From Larix kaempferi (lineage: Eukaryota > Streptophyta > Pinopsida > Pinales > Pinaceae): a DNA stretch of 64,000 nucleotides. The notes under the pieces were generated by a model that was not told the origin of the DNA, made no database searches, and saw only the letters and a program-made list of their open reading frames with translations. Shown here one piece after another: positions 1-11,979 of the stretch; positions within the stretch are counted from its first letter, which is position 1; every line of letters starts with the position of its first letter. The stretch is from the NCBI GenBank assembly GCA_027924585.1, contig BSBM01000461.1, forward strand, positions 6,962,001 to 7,026,000. The letters run 5' to 3'. The translations under genes and the position numbers were made by a program.

Positions 1-451
1 TGGTGAGCACCATAGGTGAAACGACATGATATGATTTTAGGGGTCTTCTCCAGCCTTCCCTTCAAAGTTTGGGATGTATGACGAGAGTTCGATAGGCATA
101 GGGGGGAATTTGGATCATGTTGGATCAAATCATTGGTCAATCTCATTAAATCAAGGAGGTTGAGGCTAACCATAACTGGAAAGCTCGCATTTGGGCAAAG
201 CTTGTCCTCATGGTTTCCATCTAAAATATTTGGGGTTTGTAAAATATGTTTCATGATTTAGGGACCAGAAACCAAACAAAACAACAAGGTAGAGACCAAG
301 TGAAACAAAAGATGGAAAGGTCAACCATTCTATCTTCTTGTTTTATTAATCCTACAACTATTATCGAAGGATTAAAAATATTTTGGCCACATTTTTCCAT
401 TTTTTAAAGAATACTAAAAATAAAAAATAAAATTAAACTAGAGCACTACAA

Positions 452-541
452 AATGAAAAGAAAAATAAATCCACAAGCATTAATTAAAACAAAAATAAAT
501 TTACAAGCATTAATGAAAAGAAAAATAAATTCACAAGCATT
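452..541 (+). repeat. three-copy tandem repeat, about 30-33 bp unit
   Basis: Three imperfect units built on AAAAATAAATxCACAAGCATT lie head to tail. They create a short open frame whose peptide repeats a KxKINxQAL motif three times. The frame has no other protein-like feature, so I read this as a minisatellite rather than a gene. Confidence 0.7.
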
Positions 542-1208
542 GAGGAATTTAAGTGGTTTTAGGTTTTTATGGTTTAACTTTTTATGCCTTCATAATGAGG
601 GTTTTCACATTTGGGTTATGTTATCATGGTTTTATGTTTTTATTTTTTGTGTACTAAGTTCAGATTTGTGGATTTTGGTATAAATTAAAATGAAAAAATG
701 GGTATTCCCAAAACAACAAAAAACTTAACAAGTGGTTGGTGAAATAGCCCGAGAATAAGGTGAAGTTGTCCAATGGGCGCATAGGGGGATCTTCATTGTT
801 TGAGGCTATTCTCTTACAATATTGACATTTCTAACCTTTTAACTTGTCAAAACCATGACAATCTATGAATGCTTTTCTTAAAAATTTTCAAACACATAAA
901 TATAATTTTAAAGAAAACCAAGTGATTCCTTACATTTTTTGAAGTCCGTATACTAAAGTGGATGTTAATAACCATCATTATCTTCATCAAAGAATGTTTG
1001 AATAAACTTAATCTTCTAAAAGGGGAGGCTTGAAAGTACACAAAATATATAAAGATGCAATGTATTTTTAAGAGAATTATTGCAAAAATAAAATACAATT
1101 AGAAACTAAGTAGATGTAATAAATTAAATTAAAAAGAATTAAAATACTTAAAAATACATAATAATAATAATAAAGTCTACCATAATAATAATAAACTAAA
1201 CTAAGTGT

Positions 1209-1209
1209 C

Positions 1210-1273
<64 letters not shown>
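1209..1273. repeat. compound microsatellite (TA)n(GA)n
   Basis: An uninterrupted TA run of about 11 dinucleotides passes directly into about 20 GA dinucleotides. It is seen directly in the sequence. Compound dinucleotide tracts of this type are typically length-variable. Confidence 0.97.
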
Positions 1274-1275
<2 letters not shown>

Positions 1276-3419
1276 ATAAACCCATCTAAACTAGATCATA
1301 TTTTAAAAAGATGTGTTTAGATTTAGATCTCTCTTACTCTCTAATAGATAATTAAGATAAATTCCTCTCTAGTGGGATGTCCTAATTCCACTTGGATTTT
1401 TTTTAGACAAACAACATATCGTTCTTTGATTGATTATGTACTGTATCCTATGATCTTCCAACACAATACATATCTTGCTTATTTTCCAAAATTACCTTGT
1501 TCACAAGCTAAACACAAATGATATTTATGTGATATTCCTACATATGAGGAAGAAATCAATAGTTTCCATGAGATGGATTTCATCCTACCTTGATGTTTTA
1601 TCATTGTATGTTCTAACTAGTGATACTTTACTCTAGTCTAATTAATTTTTTGTTTCATGCATTGATTTTTTCAACAAAATATTATCTCTTGCAACAAAAT
1701 CACCATTCTAATATTAATGTATCCCTCCATTTCCATAGAAACATCCTTTCCCCCTCATCATAAACAATAAGAAACCATGTGTGGAGCGACTACTCCTTGT
1801 TTCAAATGGTATTTTATCTATTACTATGTAAATATGTATACATGAGGGTATAAAATACACACTTGCAATAATAAAATAGTCTCCTATATTCACCACTCAA
1901 CATTTATATACATAAATGTAACGTATGTTAGGTTGAACTAGTGAAATTTTTTTTGTTTTTTGTTTTTTTTTGTAACAATTAATTTAGAAGTAAAAAGGCA
2001 AGGGTTTTTATCGTCACATAAATGTGTTACAAAATTATAACATAATTATTTTAACTTTTCACATCATGTTATAAGAGATCTATAAGAAATTAATCATTCT
2101 TCTATCTTTAACTATCCCATAGGGAGTTTAAACCTTTATGTTTTTATTCAATTCATGTCATCCTATAAATATGAATATAAATTATGACAATCCATTCACT
2201 AATCCTTATCATAACATAAATATATAATTAAGATAATATATTTATGTCTTCTAACCCATTCATCTATGCTATAACATGATATCACATTTGACTAATAATT
2301 AAATTTGATTAAAGATAAAATATTCCACAACTATGATGATCACATGAGTAATTCTAAATAAATATCTTTAGAATTCTAGCTATAAGACTTTCTAATTACA
2401 AGTGAATCCCAACTATAAACATATTAAGTAATGCATACCCTTCTCACATTCCAACCTTAAACATAATAAGTATTTTCAATAATACTTTACAATACAACTT
2501 AATTGAAACATACCATAATCACTTAAATAAAAAAAGACATTCTTGAATAATAATTACGACCATTGTAGTACCCTATCTAAATAAGATACATCTATGAATT
2601 CAACTAAATCTTAGCATTTCCATTAGCTAAGGTATCTAAGATTTTAACTAAATTTTAGCATAGTTCAACTTAGCATTTTATTTTATTTAAAAGGAATCTA
2701 TGAATTTAACTAAGTTAGCATTATTCTATTTAAAAGTATAAGTATAACTATCAACTACAATCGGAATCCACCTCTGTTCAAGACTTATTTAAATATTGAT
2801 AATCTCTAAAAGCATATAACACTAATTACATTTTTCTGAGGTGGAATTGCATACAATTACAAAGGGGTGTCTACCAAACGGCCACTTCTTATCTAAATAG
2901 AACTATTAATTAACAACAACTCGTCATTTCCTGTATAAACGGAACTATTAATTAATAGTCAGTGGCCAATTCATATCTAGATAGAACTATCAGTTACTAA
3001 CCAAATCACCATCTCAATCTAAACCAGCTATCCCTTAATCATCAAATCGCCAATTCACATCTGGACAGAGCTTATTGGATTACAGTTCATCACACGAAGT
3101 TGGATTGGAGAGTAGGAGCGTTAAGCGATCACAGTGAGTAATTTTATAATCTAGAATTCGTCATAATAACAGACTCGTGGATCGAATGCAAATTGGATAA
3201 CATTATGTTTCAACTGGATATGAATCCAATGCTGCCAATAAGAAAAAGATTTGATTTATCATTCAACGAAATTGCTAATGAGTTAAGTACTGGGGAAACT
3301 TTAACACAAACTTCTGATGGAATTCATTGTTATTTGTTATTGCTATCTATCTGGGGACATCAGACTTGAATCTACTGTCAGTGAAAATGCTATGGATTGA
3401 ATATTGGACAAGTTTAAAC

Positions 3420-3795
3420 ACAAACAATAGATTGAAATCACCGTTAAGCAATCGTTATGGATCTGGAGATATAGACACAATATCGAACTGAATTCACTGA
3501 AATTTTTGTCAGTAAAAATGCTGTGGATCGAACTTATTGGGAATAAATGTAAACACAAACAATAGATCGAATTTACTGTTAATGAATTCGCTATCCAAAT
3601 GAGGAAATAGTCCCAACAGTCGACTTGAAATTTGCTATCGATGGAAACACTATGGATCGAAATATTGGGAATAAATTAAACGAAAACAATAGATTGAAGT
3701 CATTCTCAATGCAGTCGTTTGGATCTGGGATATAGACACAATATCGAACTGAATTCACTGAAATTTCTGTCAGTAAAAATGCTGTGGATTGAAAT
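3420..3795 (+). repeat. degenerate direct repeat preceding the 82-bp array
   Basis: A phrase of about 110 bp at about 3420-3533 (ACAATAGATTGAA ... GACACAATATCGAACTGAATT ... AAATGCTGTGGAT) recurs at about 3682-3795 with scattered changes. The end of the second copy runs into the first unit of the 82-bp tandem array, so both probably belong to one expanding repeat block. Confidence 0.7.
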
Positions 3796-4235
3796 ATAAA
3801 TTAGACACAACGTCAGGTGGAATTCACCATCGATTCGATCACTGTCGATTTGGGGATAATGCTGTGGATTGAAATATAAATTAACACAACTTCAGATCTG
3901 GGATTCACCATCGATTCGATCACTATCGATTTGGGGATAATACTGTGGATTGAAATATAAATTAAACACAACGTTAGATCTGGGATTCACCATCGATTCG
4001 ATCACTGTCGATTTGGGGATAATACTGTGGATTGAAATATAAATTAAACACAACGTCAGATCTGGGATTCACCATCGATTCGATCACTATCGATTTGGGG
4101 ATAATACTGTGGATTGAAATATAAATTAACCACAACGTCAGATCTGGGATTCACCATCGATTCGATCACTGTCGATTTGGGGATAATACTGTGGATTGAA
4201 ATATAAATTAGACACAACGTCAGATCTAGGATCGA
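3785..4235 (+). repeat. 82-bp tandem array, about 5 units
   Basis: The phrase ATTCACCATCGATTCGATCA begins at 3822, 3903, 3985, 4067 and 4149, giving spacings of 81, 82, 82 and 82 bp. Units are nearly identical and contain CTGTGGATTGAAATATAAATT and AACGTCAGATCTGGG, with an internal ATCGAT-rich segment. The array decays on the 3' side near 4235 into unique sequence. No coding frame is preserved across units. The high identity suggests recent local amplification of a satellite-like unit. Confidence 0.93.
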
Positions 4236-4239
4236 CTTC

Positions 4240-6340
4240 TTAATAATCTATAATGTAAACAAAAATTTGATTTCAAACTTTAAGATCGAACTCTGTCATA
4301 GGGATACAGAGTCGCTCAAACTTATTTTTCCCCCACGCCAAAATCAACCAATAGATTTAACTGGGGATGCGAATACATATCAAGATGTATACCAAAAAAT
4401 CGATTTCAACTTTTAAGATCGATCTCTGTCATTGATAGACAGAATCGAACTTAATTTATTGTCCAATGCTAATTTCTAATTTTATAAAAATAGATCTGGA
4501 ACTGTGAATCTACTAACATATATTCCAAGAAATATATATTGACATATATATCCAGAATCGTTTCATCCTTCAAGATCGATCTCTGTCATTGACCGACAGA
4601 ATCGAACTTGTCCAATGTTAATTTCAAATTCGATTGAATCTGGTTAATAGGTTCCTGAAACTCTGATAAATATGAGCTCAAATCGTTTTTATTATTGACT
4701 TTAAAATTTATGTTTTTATGATAGCGCTATCTATCTCTATACCTGATCGAGATAAATGATTTATAAAGGATTTAAAAGGGGGTCCATACTACCACAAACA
4801 ATGACAAAAAAAATTAACTCTGGTATTGAGGTGCTAAAAAAATGCTGAAGATGGACAGAGATTTATAAAATTGGCACTGTAAAAAGAATGATGCTCTCGC
4901 TTACACCTAATGTGCCTTGTTGTTGTCCTACATCATGTATTAATACAAAGATCTTTATAGATGAGCATCAACATTCCAAGAAATGAAGGTAATTAAATTG
5001 CAACCACATAAAACTGTTAAAAAATACGATTGGTGAGTGAAGTTTCATTGGCTAATTATAGTAAGAAGCTCCTTAAGTTGATAAGATTCACTGATGAAAT
5101 TGCATTCTTTAGCATTAGTTCACTGATAAGCATAACTAGTTCACAGAAAACAATAAATGGTTTTCTTGTACATACCTTTTTAGGAAAAACATGGAGTCGA
5201 TCCCAAACCTGCTTCAAAATAAAATCTGCTCTTGCTTCGCGGCCAGGATTGATAATGCAACACTGGTATAAACGTTTCTCCAACGCCTGTCCTCTGTTCA
5301 CATATTAATTCACATTCCAGAAGTTTCCTATCCAGCTCCGCAGCAAGCAATTCCTAGTGTGAGTGATGGGTCACATAATCACCTGGCCTCAAGTAATGTT
5401 ATTGCCTAATAGGTCTAGTGTAAAAGGTTCCTCACTCTAGCTAAATTCAGTCCTCGGTTCCTTCCCCAGAAATCCGCGAAAGCAATCTATGGTAAGCCAA
5501 TCTAATAAGAGTTTACTGATTTCCAGACAGACATTCATGGGCCTATGTTGATTATAGATTGCTTGTCTTAGTCATCTAACGGTAGGGATCTCAATAAAAT
5601 ATCCATTTCTATATCCAGTCATTAAATGGAAACCAATAAATAAATTATCCGGTAAATTCCTGAATGAATAATCCATTGATCTAAATCCCATAATTCAAAT
5701 GAACCGGCCCTTTAGTTTCTTTAAAAATTAAAATTGCCTTTATTTCCAATCACCCAAAAAATCTATTAATATGGAGCACTACGAGGAGCTATGAATTGGA
5801 TTGGACGCCACCCAACTAGATTTTCTATCTACGAATTGATTCCCAATTGTACAATTCATCATGTGATAGTTTCGGATCCATTGTGTGCCTGTATCAGTCT
5901 AATAAGAGGGTGATTGAACCCTATCCAGATACATATGATACTCACCTGATTTAAACACCGGAGGAGCAGTGAAAACATGTCCTACCTGTCATACAAAAAC
6001 GTCATAAAAGGGCATAGTTCATTAATAATTAAATAAATGCACACCAAACTTCAACCTCTGTTTACATGGATTTTGGGCAATTGCGCTTGTCATATATTTA
6101 ATAGCACTACGGTAGTAAATGGATCCAATAAATACCTGTAGTTAAATGCAGATTTTTCTAGATTCTAGCTTAAAGTCCATGCCTCGTAAATTGTTTGTAA
6201 TTATGACATACCATGGGAAGGGGATAGATGCTCGCCATATCTAGCATGGTTGTCATGTCAACTAATGGCTATTTTTTTTAAAGTTTAATTTCTTCACATT
6301 TTCTTATGCGTACAATAACATGAATTTGGTCCTATCTTTG
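4240..6340. other. intergenic sequence, no gene recognised
   Basis: A few overlapping short frames near 5030-5308 occur on both strands, but neither has a recognisable motif. Short phrases such as AAGATCGATCTCTGTCATTGA recur around 4420 and 4580, continuing the repeat-like character of the upstream array. I see no RNA gene or transposon domain. Confidence 0.45.
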
Positions 6341-6342
6341 CC

Positions 6343-6426
6343 ATATCACACATTTGACGAATTGCAGGGTAGATAAATAATTTCATATCACACATTTGAC
6401 GAATTGCAGGGTAGATAAATAATTTC
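6343..6426 (+). repeat. perfect 42-bp tandem duplication
   Basis: Positions 6343-6384 and 6385-6426 carry the same 42 bases, beginning ATATCACACATTTGACGAAT and ending AAATAATTTC. No difference is visible between the copies, so the duplication is recent. It lies in non-coding AT-rich DNA. Confidence 0.95.
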
Positions 6427-7345
6427 AAAGAATAATAAAAAAATATTAATTTTTAAATGATAAAGATTAATTTTAGAAACGAAGATATTATTTTGTTATC
6501 TAATAAAAAGTCAATGTAAATAGACCATAGATCGTTTACTATATATTTGTCGGAGGAAGATATAAAAATGGGTAGTCTAGGTAGCCTCATGGATAGTTCA
6601 GAAATAAATAATAGGGTTTTTATAGCGTATCATTCATGAACAAAAATTAAACTTTTTAAACATCTAACAAATTTTGGGGAAATTGACAAGTATGAATTTT
6701 TTTTTTAATTTTAGAAAAAAATATTTATTAATTTTCATAACATTTATTATTAATTTTTGGTATTTTTAATATCATGCATAGAAAAAAAAATATATACTTT
6801 AAAATTATTTGTAATAAAATACACTCTCGTCCGCTTCTACATGAAATGTAATAAAATATACCCTAAATATTTGTATTGCTATATAACATATTTAAGACCC
6901 TTTGACCCCTTAATACAAGGCAATATATTTTCTCATTTCCATATCATAGTTTATTCCCCAATATGAATGGACGTGATAGGATATTGCCTATCAAGTGACC
7001 CCCCCATGCACAAAATAGATAATAATTAGCATATTGGCCTTGATAGATTTCCTTGTGAATTCTACAAGGTCATTTGGGATTTTGTTTGATTAAACTTTTT
7101 ACAAATTTAAATGAAGCTCTATAACCTCCGGGATAGGCATCAACCAAGACTTATTTAGTTCAAGCCTAGGGCAAATGACATTATTAAAAAGAAAAGAGAA
7201 TCCCTAATGACTTATGTTGAAAAGTTGGACTACAACACCTTGCACCTAAAGGCGACATTGAAAAATCACGAGGTATGACCAATTCCTTTCATAGGTAGAA
7301 GCCGAACATGGTATACAAGTAGCTCTACTCCAAGATCTTATTGAA
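6427..7345. other. AT-rich intergenic sequence upstream of the OB-fold gene
   Basis: The sequence is AT-rich with homopolymer tracts. Short open frames here (for example 6757-6966) have no protein-like features. Nothing else is recognised up to the GGCTTAAC repeats that precede the OB-fold gene. Confidence 0.4.
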
Positions 7346-7500
7346 TTCATGTTTTGGCTTAACTAGTTTTCTTCATTCAAGACCACTTGTACTAAAGTGC
7401 CTAAATTTTGGCTTAACCTGTTTTCTTAATTCATGGCTATGCCTCTAGAATTCTTGTTTTGGCTTAACTCGTTTTCTCCATTCAAGACCACTTAAGTACA
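7346..7500 (+). repeat. three-copy imperfect repeat upstream of the OB-fold gene
   Basis: The phrase TTTTGGCTTAAC followed by TxGTTTTCT occurs three times about 54 bp apart (near 7353, 7409 and 7463). Copies 1 and 3 also share ATTCAAGACCACTT. The repeats lie about 230-380 bp upstream of the start codon of the OB-fold gene. They could contain regulatory sequence, but no known element is identified. Confidence 0.7.
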
Positions 7501-7591
7501 CCTGGTTAAATTTTCCATTAGAATGACTAATCCACGTAGTCGGCGTAACGTAAGGACATATACATATAAGCGTCGAAACGGTTGAGTTGGA

Positions 7592-7599
7592 TATTTAAA
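7592..7599 (+). promoter_or_regulatory. candidate TATA box of the OB-fold gene
   Basis: TATTTAAA lies about 130 bp upstream of the ATG at 7728. That distance leaves room for a 5' UTR of about 100 nt. It is the only TATA-like element well placed for this gene, but position alone supports it. Confidence 0.4.
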
Positions 7600-7727
7600 C
7601 TTCAAAACAAATTGTCAAAGCGGAATCTTGTGAGTGGCTTTTTAGTGGGAGGCACAGAAGAGGGTTAATAGAATTATCTGAAAGAAAAAGGAAGGACGAA
7701 GGATTCAAGAGAGAGAGTAGAAATACA

Positions 7728-8474
7728 ATGGAGTCAAAGGCGTCGTCGTCCTCTCGGCCGTCTGTTGAAGAAGGCAATGATCGTGGTAGGGGCAGGGGGA
7801 TGGAAAGAGGTAGGGGCAGAGGTACTGACAGTGGCAGGGGAAGGGGCATAAGGGGCAATATCGGTGCAGCTTCTTCTTCCTCTTCCTCTTGGGCTGATTA
7901 TCCATCAGAAGAGGTTATGATTGAGAAACCCATTTATAACTGCAAGGTTAATGAGCTTAGCCCAGGAACCATGGGCCACACTCTCACCGTTAAAGTTCTC
8001 TCCTCTACTCCCATTTCCACTGCCACTCAGCTTCCTCTAGCTGAATGTCTCGTGGGAGATGACAGCGCTGTCATTTTATTTACTGCCAGAGGAATATCCC
8101 AAGGTAAATAACATTTATACTTATATTGTATTTCACCTAATTTATAAACGCAAATTAATTTGTTACGATAGAGGCAAGCAAGCACTCATGATTAGGTTAT
8201 ATATATCCTCTAATTTACAGTGCATCTAATGACGCCTGGAAAGACGGTGGTTCTGCGGAACGCGAGGATTACACTATTTAGGGGTTCCATGCGACTTTCT
8301 GTGGACAGGCTGCAGCATGGCACAGAATATGGCGAGTTGAACAACAACAATCCCAAACAGATCCAACTCGTGAAACTGCCTCGAGAGCATGATTTTGATG
8401 TAAAGACGGATAACAATCTATCGCTAATACAGTTTGAGGCCATCACTTTGGAATCCATCGCTAATACAGTTTGA
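7728..8474 (+). CDS. OB-fold nucleic-acid-binding protein, two exons (7728-8103, 8221-8474)
   Basis: The predicted protein has 209 residues. Residues 18-43 are an RG-rich tract (GRGRG repeats) followed by a poly-Ser stretch. Residues 66-205 resemble the small plant OB-fold proteins of the At4g28440 type, with core motifs LSPGTMGHTLTVKV, AECLVGDD, ILFTAR, PGKTVVLRNARI, FRGSMRLSVDR and a terminal NNLSLIQFE. These proteins share the single OB fold of SSB/SOSS-B proteins and are presumed to bind nucleic acid. The intron is 117 bp with GTAAAT donor (8104) and TTACAG acceptor (ends 8220), phase 1, and the join restores continuous homology (Q, then V-H-L-M). ATG 7728 is the first in frame. The RG tract suggests RNA binding (inference). 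The last seven residues come from a frame-shifting 37-bp duplication, described in the findings. Confidence 0.82.
8104..8220 (+). other. intron 1 of the OB-fold gene
   Basis: This 117-bp intron starts GTAAATAA and ends TAATTTACAG. It is AT-rich with a pyrimidine-containing 3' end. Removing it fuses the ILFTAR-GISQ end of exon 1 to the VHLMTPGKTV start of exon 2 in frame, which is the order expected for the OB-fold family. Confidence 0.8.
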
Positions 8475-8494
8475 CGTCATCACTTTGGACTCTC
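8421..8494 (+). repeat. 37-bp tandem duplication at the OB-fold stop codon
   Basis: Bases 8421-8457 and 8458-8494 are near-identical copies (TCGCTAATACAGTTTGA-G/C ... CATCACTTTGGA). Since 37 is not a multiple of three, the second copy is read in a different frame and supplies the TGA at 8472-8474. Confidence 0.92.
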
Positions 8495-9897
8495 TAATAG
8501 ATCACAAAGATTATCAGTTCTATTTCATGAACCCAACTAAAATACCTACCCAGCGATACCGCTTAAGCGCAAATGCTATTGTATTTTTTCATTCATTTTA
8601 ATAATATTTCATTTATTGTGTATGTGTTTATAATAGATATTTTCCTTAGATTAAGTAATTTAATAACCAAATAAGTTACTACTTTATGAATCCTGAATCC
8701 TAAGACTGTATTGCTGGAGAAGAAGGTATTGTGAAATTACTACAGATATAGCTATTATATGGTTTGTATTGGTATGATAAATATTCTGGGATTGTCTTGA
8801 AATATGTGATACATTTGTAAAAATGTGCTTATTGACATGGTGTTGCCATTTGTTTCTGAAAGTAGTTATTGCATGTGCATTTCTCTATCATTTAGTTGGT
8901 TGCCTTGTGTCTCTACAACGTCATGGTTTGACATGAAGTGGTTGCTAGTAATCTTATTCGTTCATGTCTACTTTGTTATCAAGTCTAGTAATCTTGATTG
9001 TCAATATTTTTCATCTTAGAAGTTGGCAATAATGGTCTTTGTTCATGTTGTTTCCGTTGTCCTAAACATATTCTATTGAAGTATGAAAATGATCTTATCT
9101 ATATATTTTGTGGTCACCTTCTTGGAATACGTTTCATGTTTACAGATTAAAAAATAGTGGCCCGACACAAAAGAAATAGGTCAATTGTGAAATAGCCTTA
9201 GATTTTTGGTGAAAGGCAAGTCTTATGTAATGAATGTTTTTCCTTGTGTGGCTTCAAGCTTTTGTAGACTGTGGAATTTAATCCATTCCTATTCAGTTCT
9301 ATGGATGTAATTCTTAGTCCTTGCCAAAGACATTGTTTCTCTCGGAGACTGCTACTGGAAGCTTCTCTTATCCTAGCATGAGTTATTTGTATTGTTGCAC
9401 ATTTAACAACTTGAGATAACGACCCAACTAATTAACATAGGCTTAAAGTAGAAATGATAAGGTTGTAACACGCTACATGTTGCTGCATCCTTGCTTGTGG
9501 ATTTTTTTTCTTCTTTTTTTAAATCAAGAATTAGCAGAGGTTATAATGGAGTTGCAATAAGTATTCAGTTGTTGTTGGCACGTGATATCGACAGTCTTTG
9601 TATTCATTGACTGCAGTCCAGACCCCTTGTTCATAGTCTGCAGAGTGTTCTTTCCATTGTCCCATCTTCTGCTTTTGCAACTCCATCACTTCTTTTATTG
9701 CAATTGCACATACCCTCTTTTTTGCTTCTTCCAAAAAAGACACCAGATTCTTACCCTTAGTGTTTTGTATTGTAGAAAACTACACATGCATAAAACATAT
9801 TTCAATTAATGTTCAGGCGAAAAATTGTGTTGTTCTATGCTACTTCATTGGAAAATTATTGATATTCTGTAACTTCACTATTTCTCATTTTTTTTAG
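8475..9897 (+). other. 3' flank or long second intron of the OB-fold gene
   Basis: No independent gene is evident. If the alternative last exon at 9898 is real, then 8104-9897 is one alternative intron. The sequence is T-rich on the plus strand, as plant introns often are, and ends in a strong polypyrimidine tract plus TAG at 9897. A minus-strand open frame of 70 codons (9531-9743) lies inside it but has no recognised family. Confidence 0.4.
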
Positions 9898-10049
9898 GTA
9901 ACTTTGACACATACAAGGAATACTTATACCCAGGAATGCACTTGCGCCTCCATTCCAATGCATCTATCCGAAAATCATTTCTCATCAACAGTCTTCAACT
10001 TATGAATATTCTGCCAACAAGAACTATTTACTTTGCGAGTGGACACTAG
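9898..10049 (+). CDS. candidate alternative last exon of the OB-fold gene
   Basis: A TTTTTTTTAG acceptor precedes an open stretch of about 50 codons ending at TAG 10047-10049. Joined to the phase-1 donor at 8103 it continues in frame from GISQ. It encodes GNFDTYKEYLYPGMHLRL and onward. The spacing and pattern of LYPGMHLRLHSNASI parallel LMTPGKTVVLRNARI of the regular exon 2, as if it supplied a divergent second half of the OB fold. No transcript evidence is available. It could equally be a remnant exon of a duplicated gene. Confidence 0.4.
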
Positions 10050-11335
10050 AGTTATCGGCATGAAAATAATTTGACAACCAACCAGCAAATTGCAGGGTCT
10101 ATTTTAGATAAAATAAACTTATTTCTCAATACTTTCTATTACTGATTTTAGTATGATAGCTATACTTTAGCCTCTTCTTATAGTTGCAAATACAAATTCT
10201 TTTTTAGCTGCTGCAATTACATCTATATATTTCAGTGAATGATAATTAATGTCAAACAACAATGTCATAGTTCATGTTCATTTTTCTAATACACATTCTG
10301 CATCTGTCATATGTGTTAAATGTTGCTGCCAAAACATCAAGCATTGTATCTTGATTTTTTTTACCTTTTTGAACGTTTGCTAGATCTAGCATCAACATAG
10401 CTTTATGTGCATGCATCTATAGTAGCTGTCAATAAATCCAAATTAAGATCTACCTATGCCACTTATTATTAGTAACCTTGGGTATCCATATCTAGCACTC
10501 AGGTCCTCTTTGTAGCGTAAATATCATGGGGTTCACTCCTATGAATATGCCTACTATATAACATTAACAACGCATTCAAATGAAATATGTCATAAAAATG
10601 AAAGCGAATATGGCCTTCCCTAGCAGCTACGTAAATGAGGTAATATGCTTTCAAAACACGAGATGTACTAATATTTATTTTATTTCCTTACGTGCTTATG
10701 ATAAATTTGATGAGTAAATCGATCTCCTTAACATTCTTTTACAATAAATTTGGTACAGTATTTAAATCCCATATATGAAAAACTTGTAGCGAACCCCATA
10801 CCTCGCACCGCACCCACCATTGTAAGATGGTGTCACCATGTGCAAATTGGCTAGCTGATCAGATTTCAATGTTTAGCGGCAAAAAAAGTCTCTCCAAAAT
10901 GCAACACACTTTATTAATTGAAATAAACAAAAGCTTCGCTATGTTAGTGCTATGTTGCCATAAACAAAATAAATTTGTATGTGCATAATGTAGAAAAATA
11001 GCGTATATGTTAGTGCTATGTTGCCATCTGGAATATGTATCACTATCACTATATGTGCTATCAACTTCTTCAAACATGGCTCAATCAATTTAGAATATCT
11101 CATTAATTGTGCCTTTTTAACTCCAAAACCATACCTATGAAGCACATCAATTGCATATATATAGATAACTTGCTTTGGGTTTCATAGGAGATCCTTTAAT
11201 AAGATAGGGTATGTAGGGTATGTACATCTTTGTATACTTTTGTAATGGGGTCCCATACACCAATTTTGTGTTTTCCTTCACGTGACCTTAAAAATAGATT
11301 ACTATTATTATTTAAAAATAGATTATTATTATTAT
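10050..11335. other. intergenic sequence
   Basis: There is no recognisable gene. A 23-base phrase (TATGTTAGTGCTATGTTGCCAT) occurs at about 10939 and again at about 11007, producing two overlapping spurious minus-strand frames. The rest is AT-rich and unremarkable. Confidence 0.4.
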
Positions 11336-11745
11336 TATTTATGATCTAACTTTACATAAAATTTGGTTCATTTATATTAGCATTGTGTTATTATTATTCT
11401 ACATAATATTGGTTAATATTGATGTTTATTTGTTTAGTGACTAGAATGCTCCCTCATTGTTAATTTGTTTATGTGTTTATGTGTCTAACTGTAATTATGC
11501 AACCTCATTGTTTATTTGTTTATGTGTTTAACTGTAAAATTTGATGATTATAATTTATGATCTAACTTTACATAAATTTTGTTTCATTTATATTAGCATT
11601 CTGTTGGTGTTTATTTTGTTTATGTGTCTAACTATAGTGCACCCTCATTGCTAATTTGTTTATGTGTTTGTGTTTAATTATAATGCATTATAATGCACCC
11701 TCATTGTTTATTTGTTTATGTGCTCAACTACAAAATTTGATGATA
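11336..11745 (+). repeat. direct duplication, period about 215 bp
   Basis: The phrase TTTATGATCTAACTTTACAT at about 11338 recurs at about 11553. Both copies are followed by TTCATTTATATTAGCATT and then by variants of TTTGTTTATGTGTxTAACT and CCCTCATTGTTAATTTG. Inside each copy these shorter phrases repeat again. This is a two-level tandem repeat in AT-rich non-coding DNA. Confidence 0.75.
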
Positions 11746-11979
11746 TGAAGGGACTCTTGTCATTTCTGTTGGTGTATAACTTGGCATTAAGATGGAAATT
11801 GAAGGATTAATTTGAAATGTAATAATAAGAAAAATATGTCATGTACTTTAAAAAATATCGTGTGAAGAAAAATATATTATGCATTTTAAAAATAGGAAAA
11901 TATAATATTCTTCCTCAAATGTATGAAAAGGGAAAAGAAAAATAGGATAAACTCAAAGACTTGGGGAAGCTAAAGGGTT

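Larger units (their letters stand above)
1..3100. other. AT-rich intergenic sequence, no gene recognised
   Basis: Both strands show only short open frames of low-complexity composition, with no recognisable domain or splice-linked exon set. The sequence is AT-rich with many short homopolymers. It contains the two simple repeats listed separately (about 452-541 and 1209-1273). Around 2570-3060 there are loosely repeated phrases built on an ATCTAAATAGAACTATTA core, which suggests decayed repeat DNA. I assign no function. Confidence 0.5.

Noticed and set aside
453-683. 76-codon open frame (+) as a small gene
   Set aside because: Its first half is a translated 30-33-bp tandem repeat and the rest is low-complexity hydrophobic residues; no family or splice context.
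5030-5308. Overlapping 92- and 81-codon frames on opposite strands
   Set aside because: Neither has recognisable motifs and each is the shadow of the other; surroundings are repeat-like.
7595-7905. Minus-strand Pro/Leu-rich frames opposite OB-fold exon 1
   Set aside because: They are antisense translations of the RG-rich and Ser-rich repeats of the real exon.
9531-9743. 70-codon minus-strand frame with EEAKKRVCAIAIKEVMELQKQK
   Set aside because: Somewhat protein-like, but short, unrecognised, inside a putative intron and without splice partners; not enough to call.
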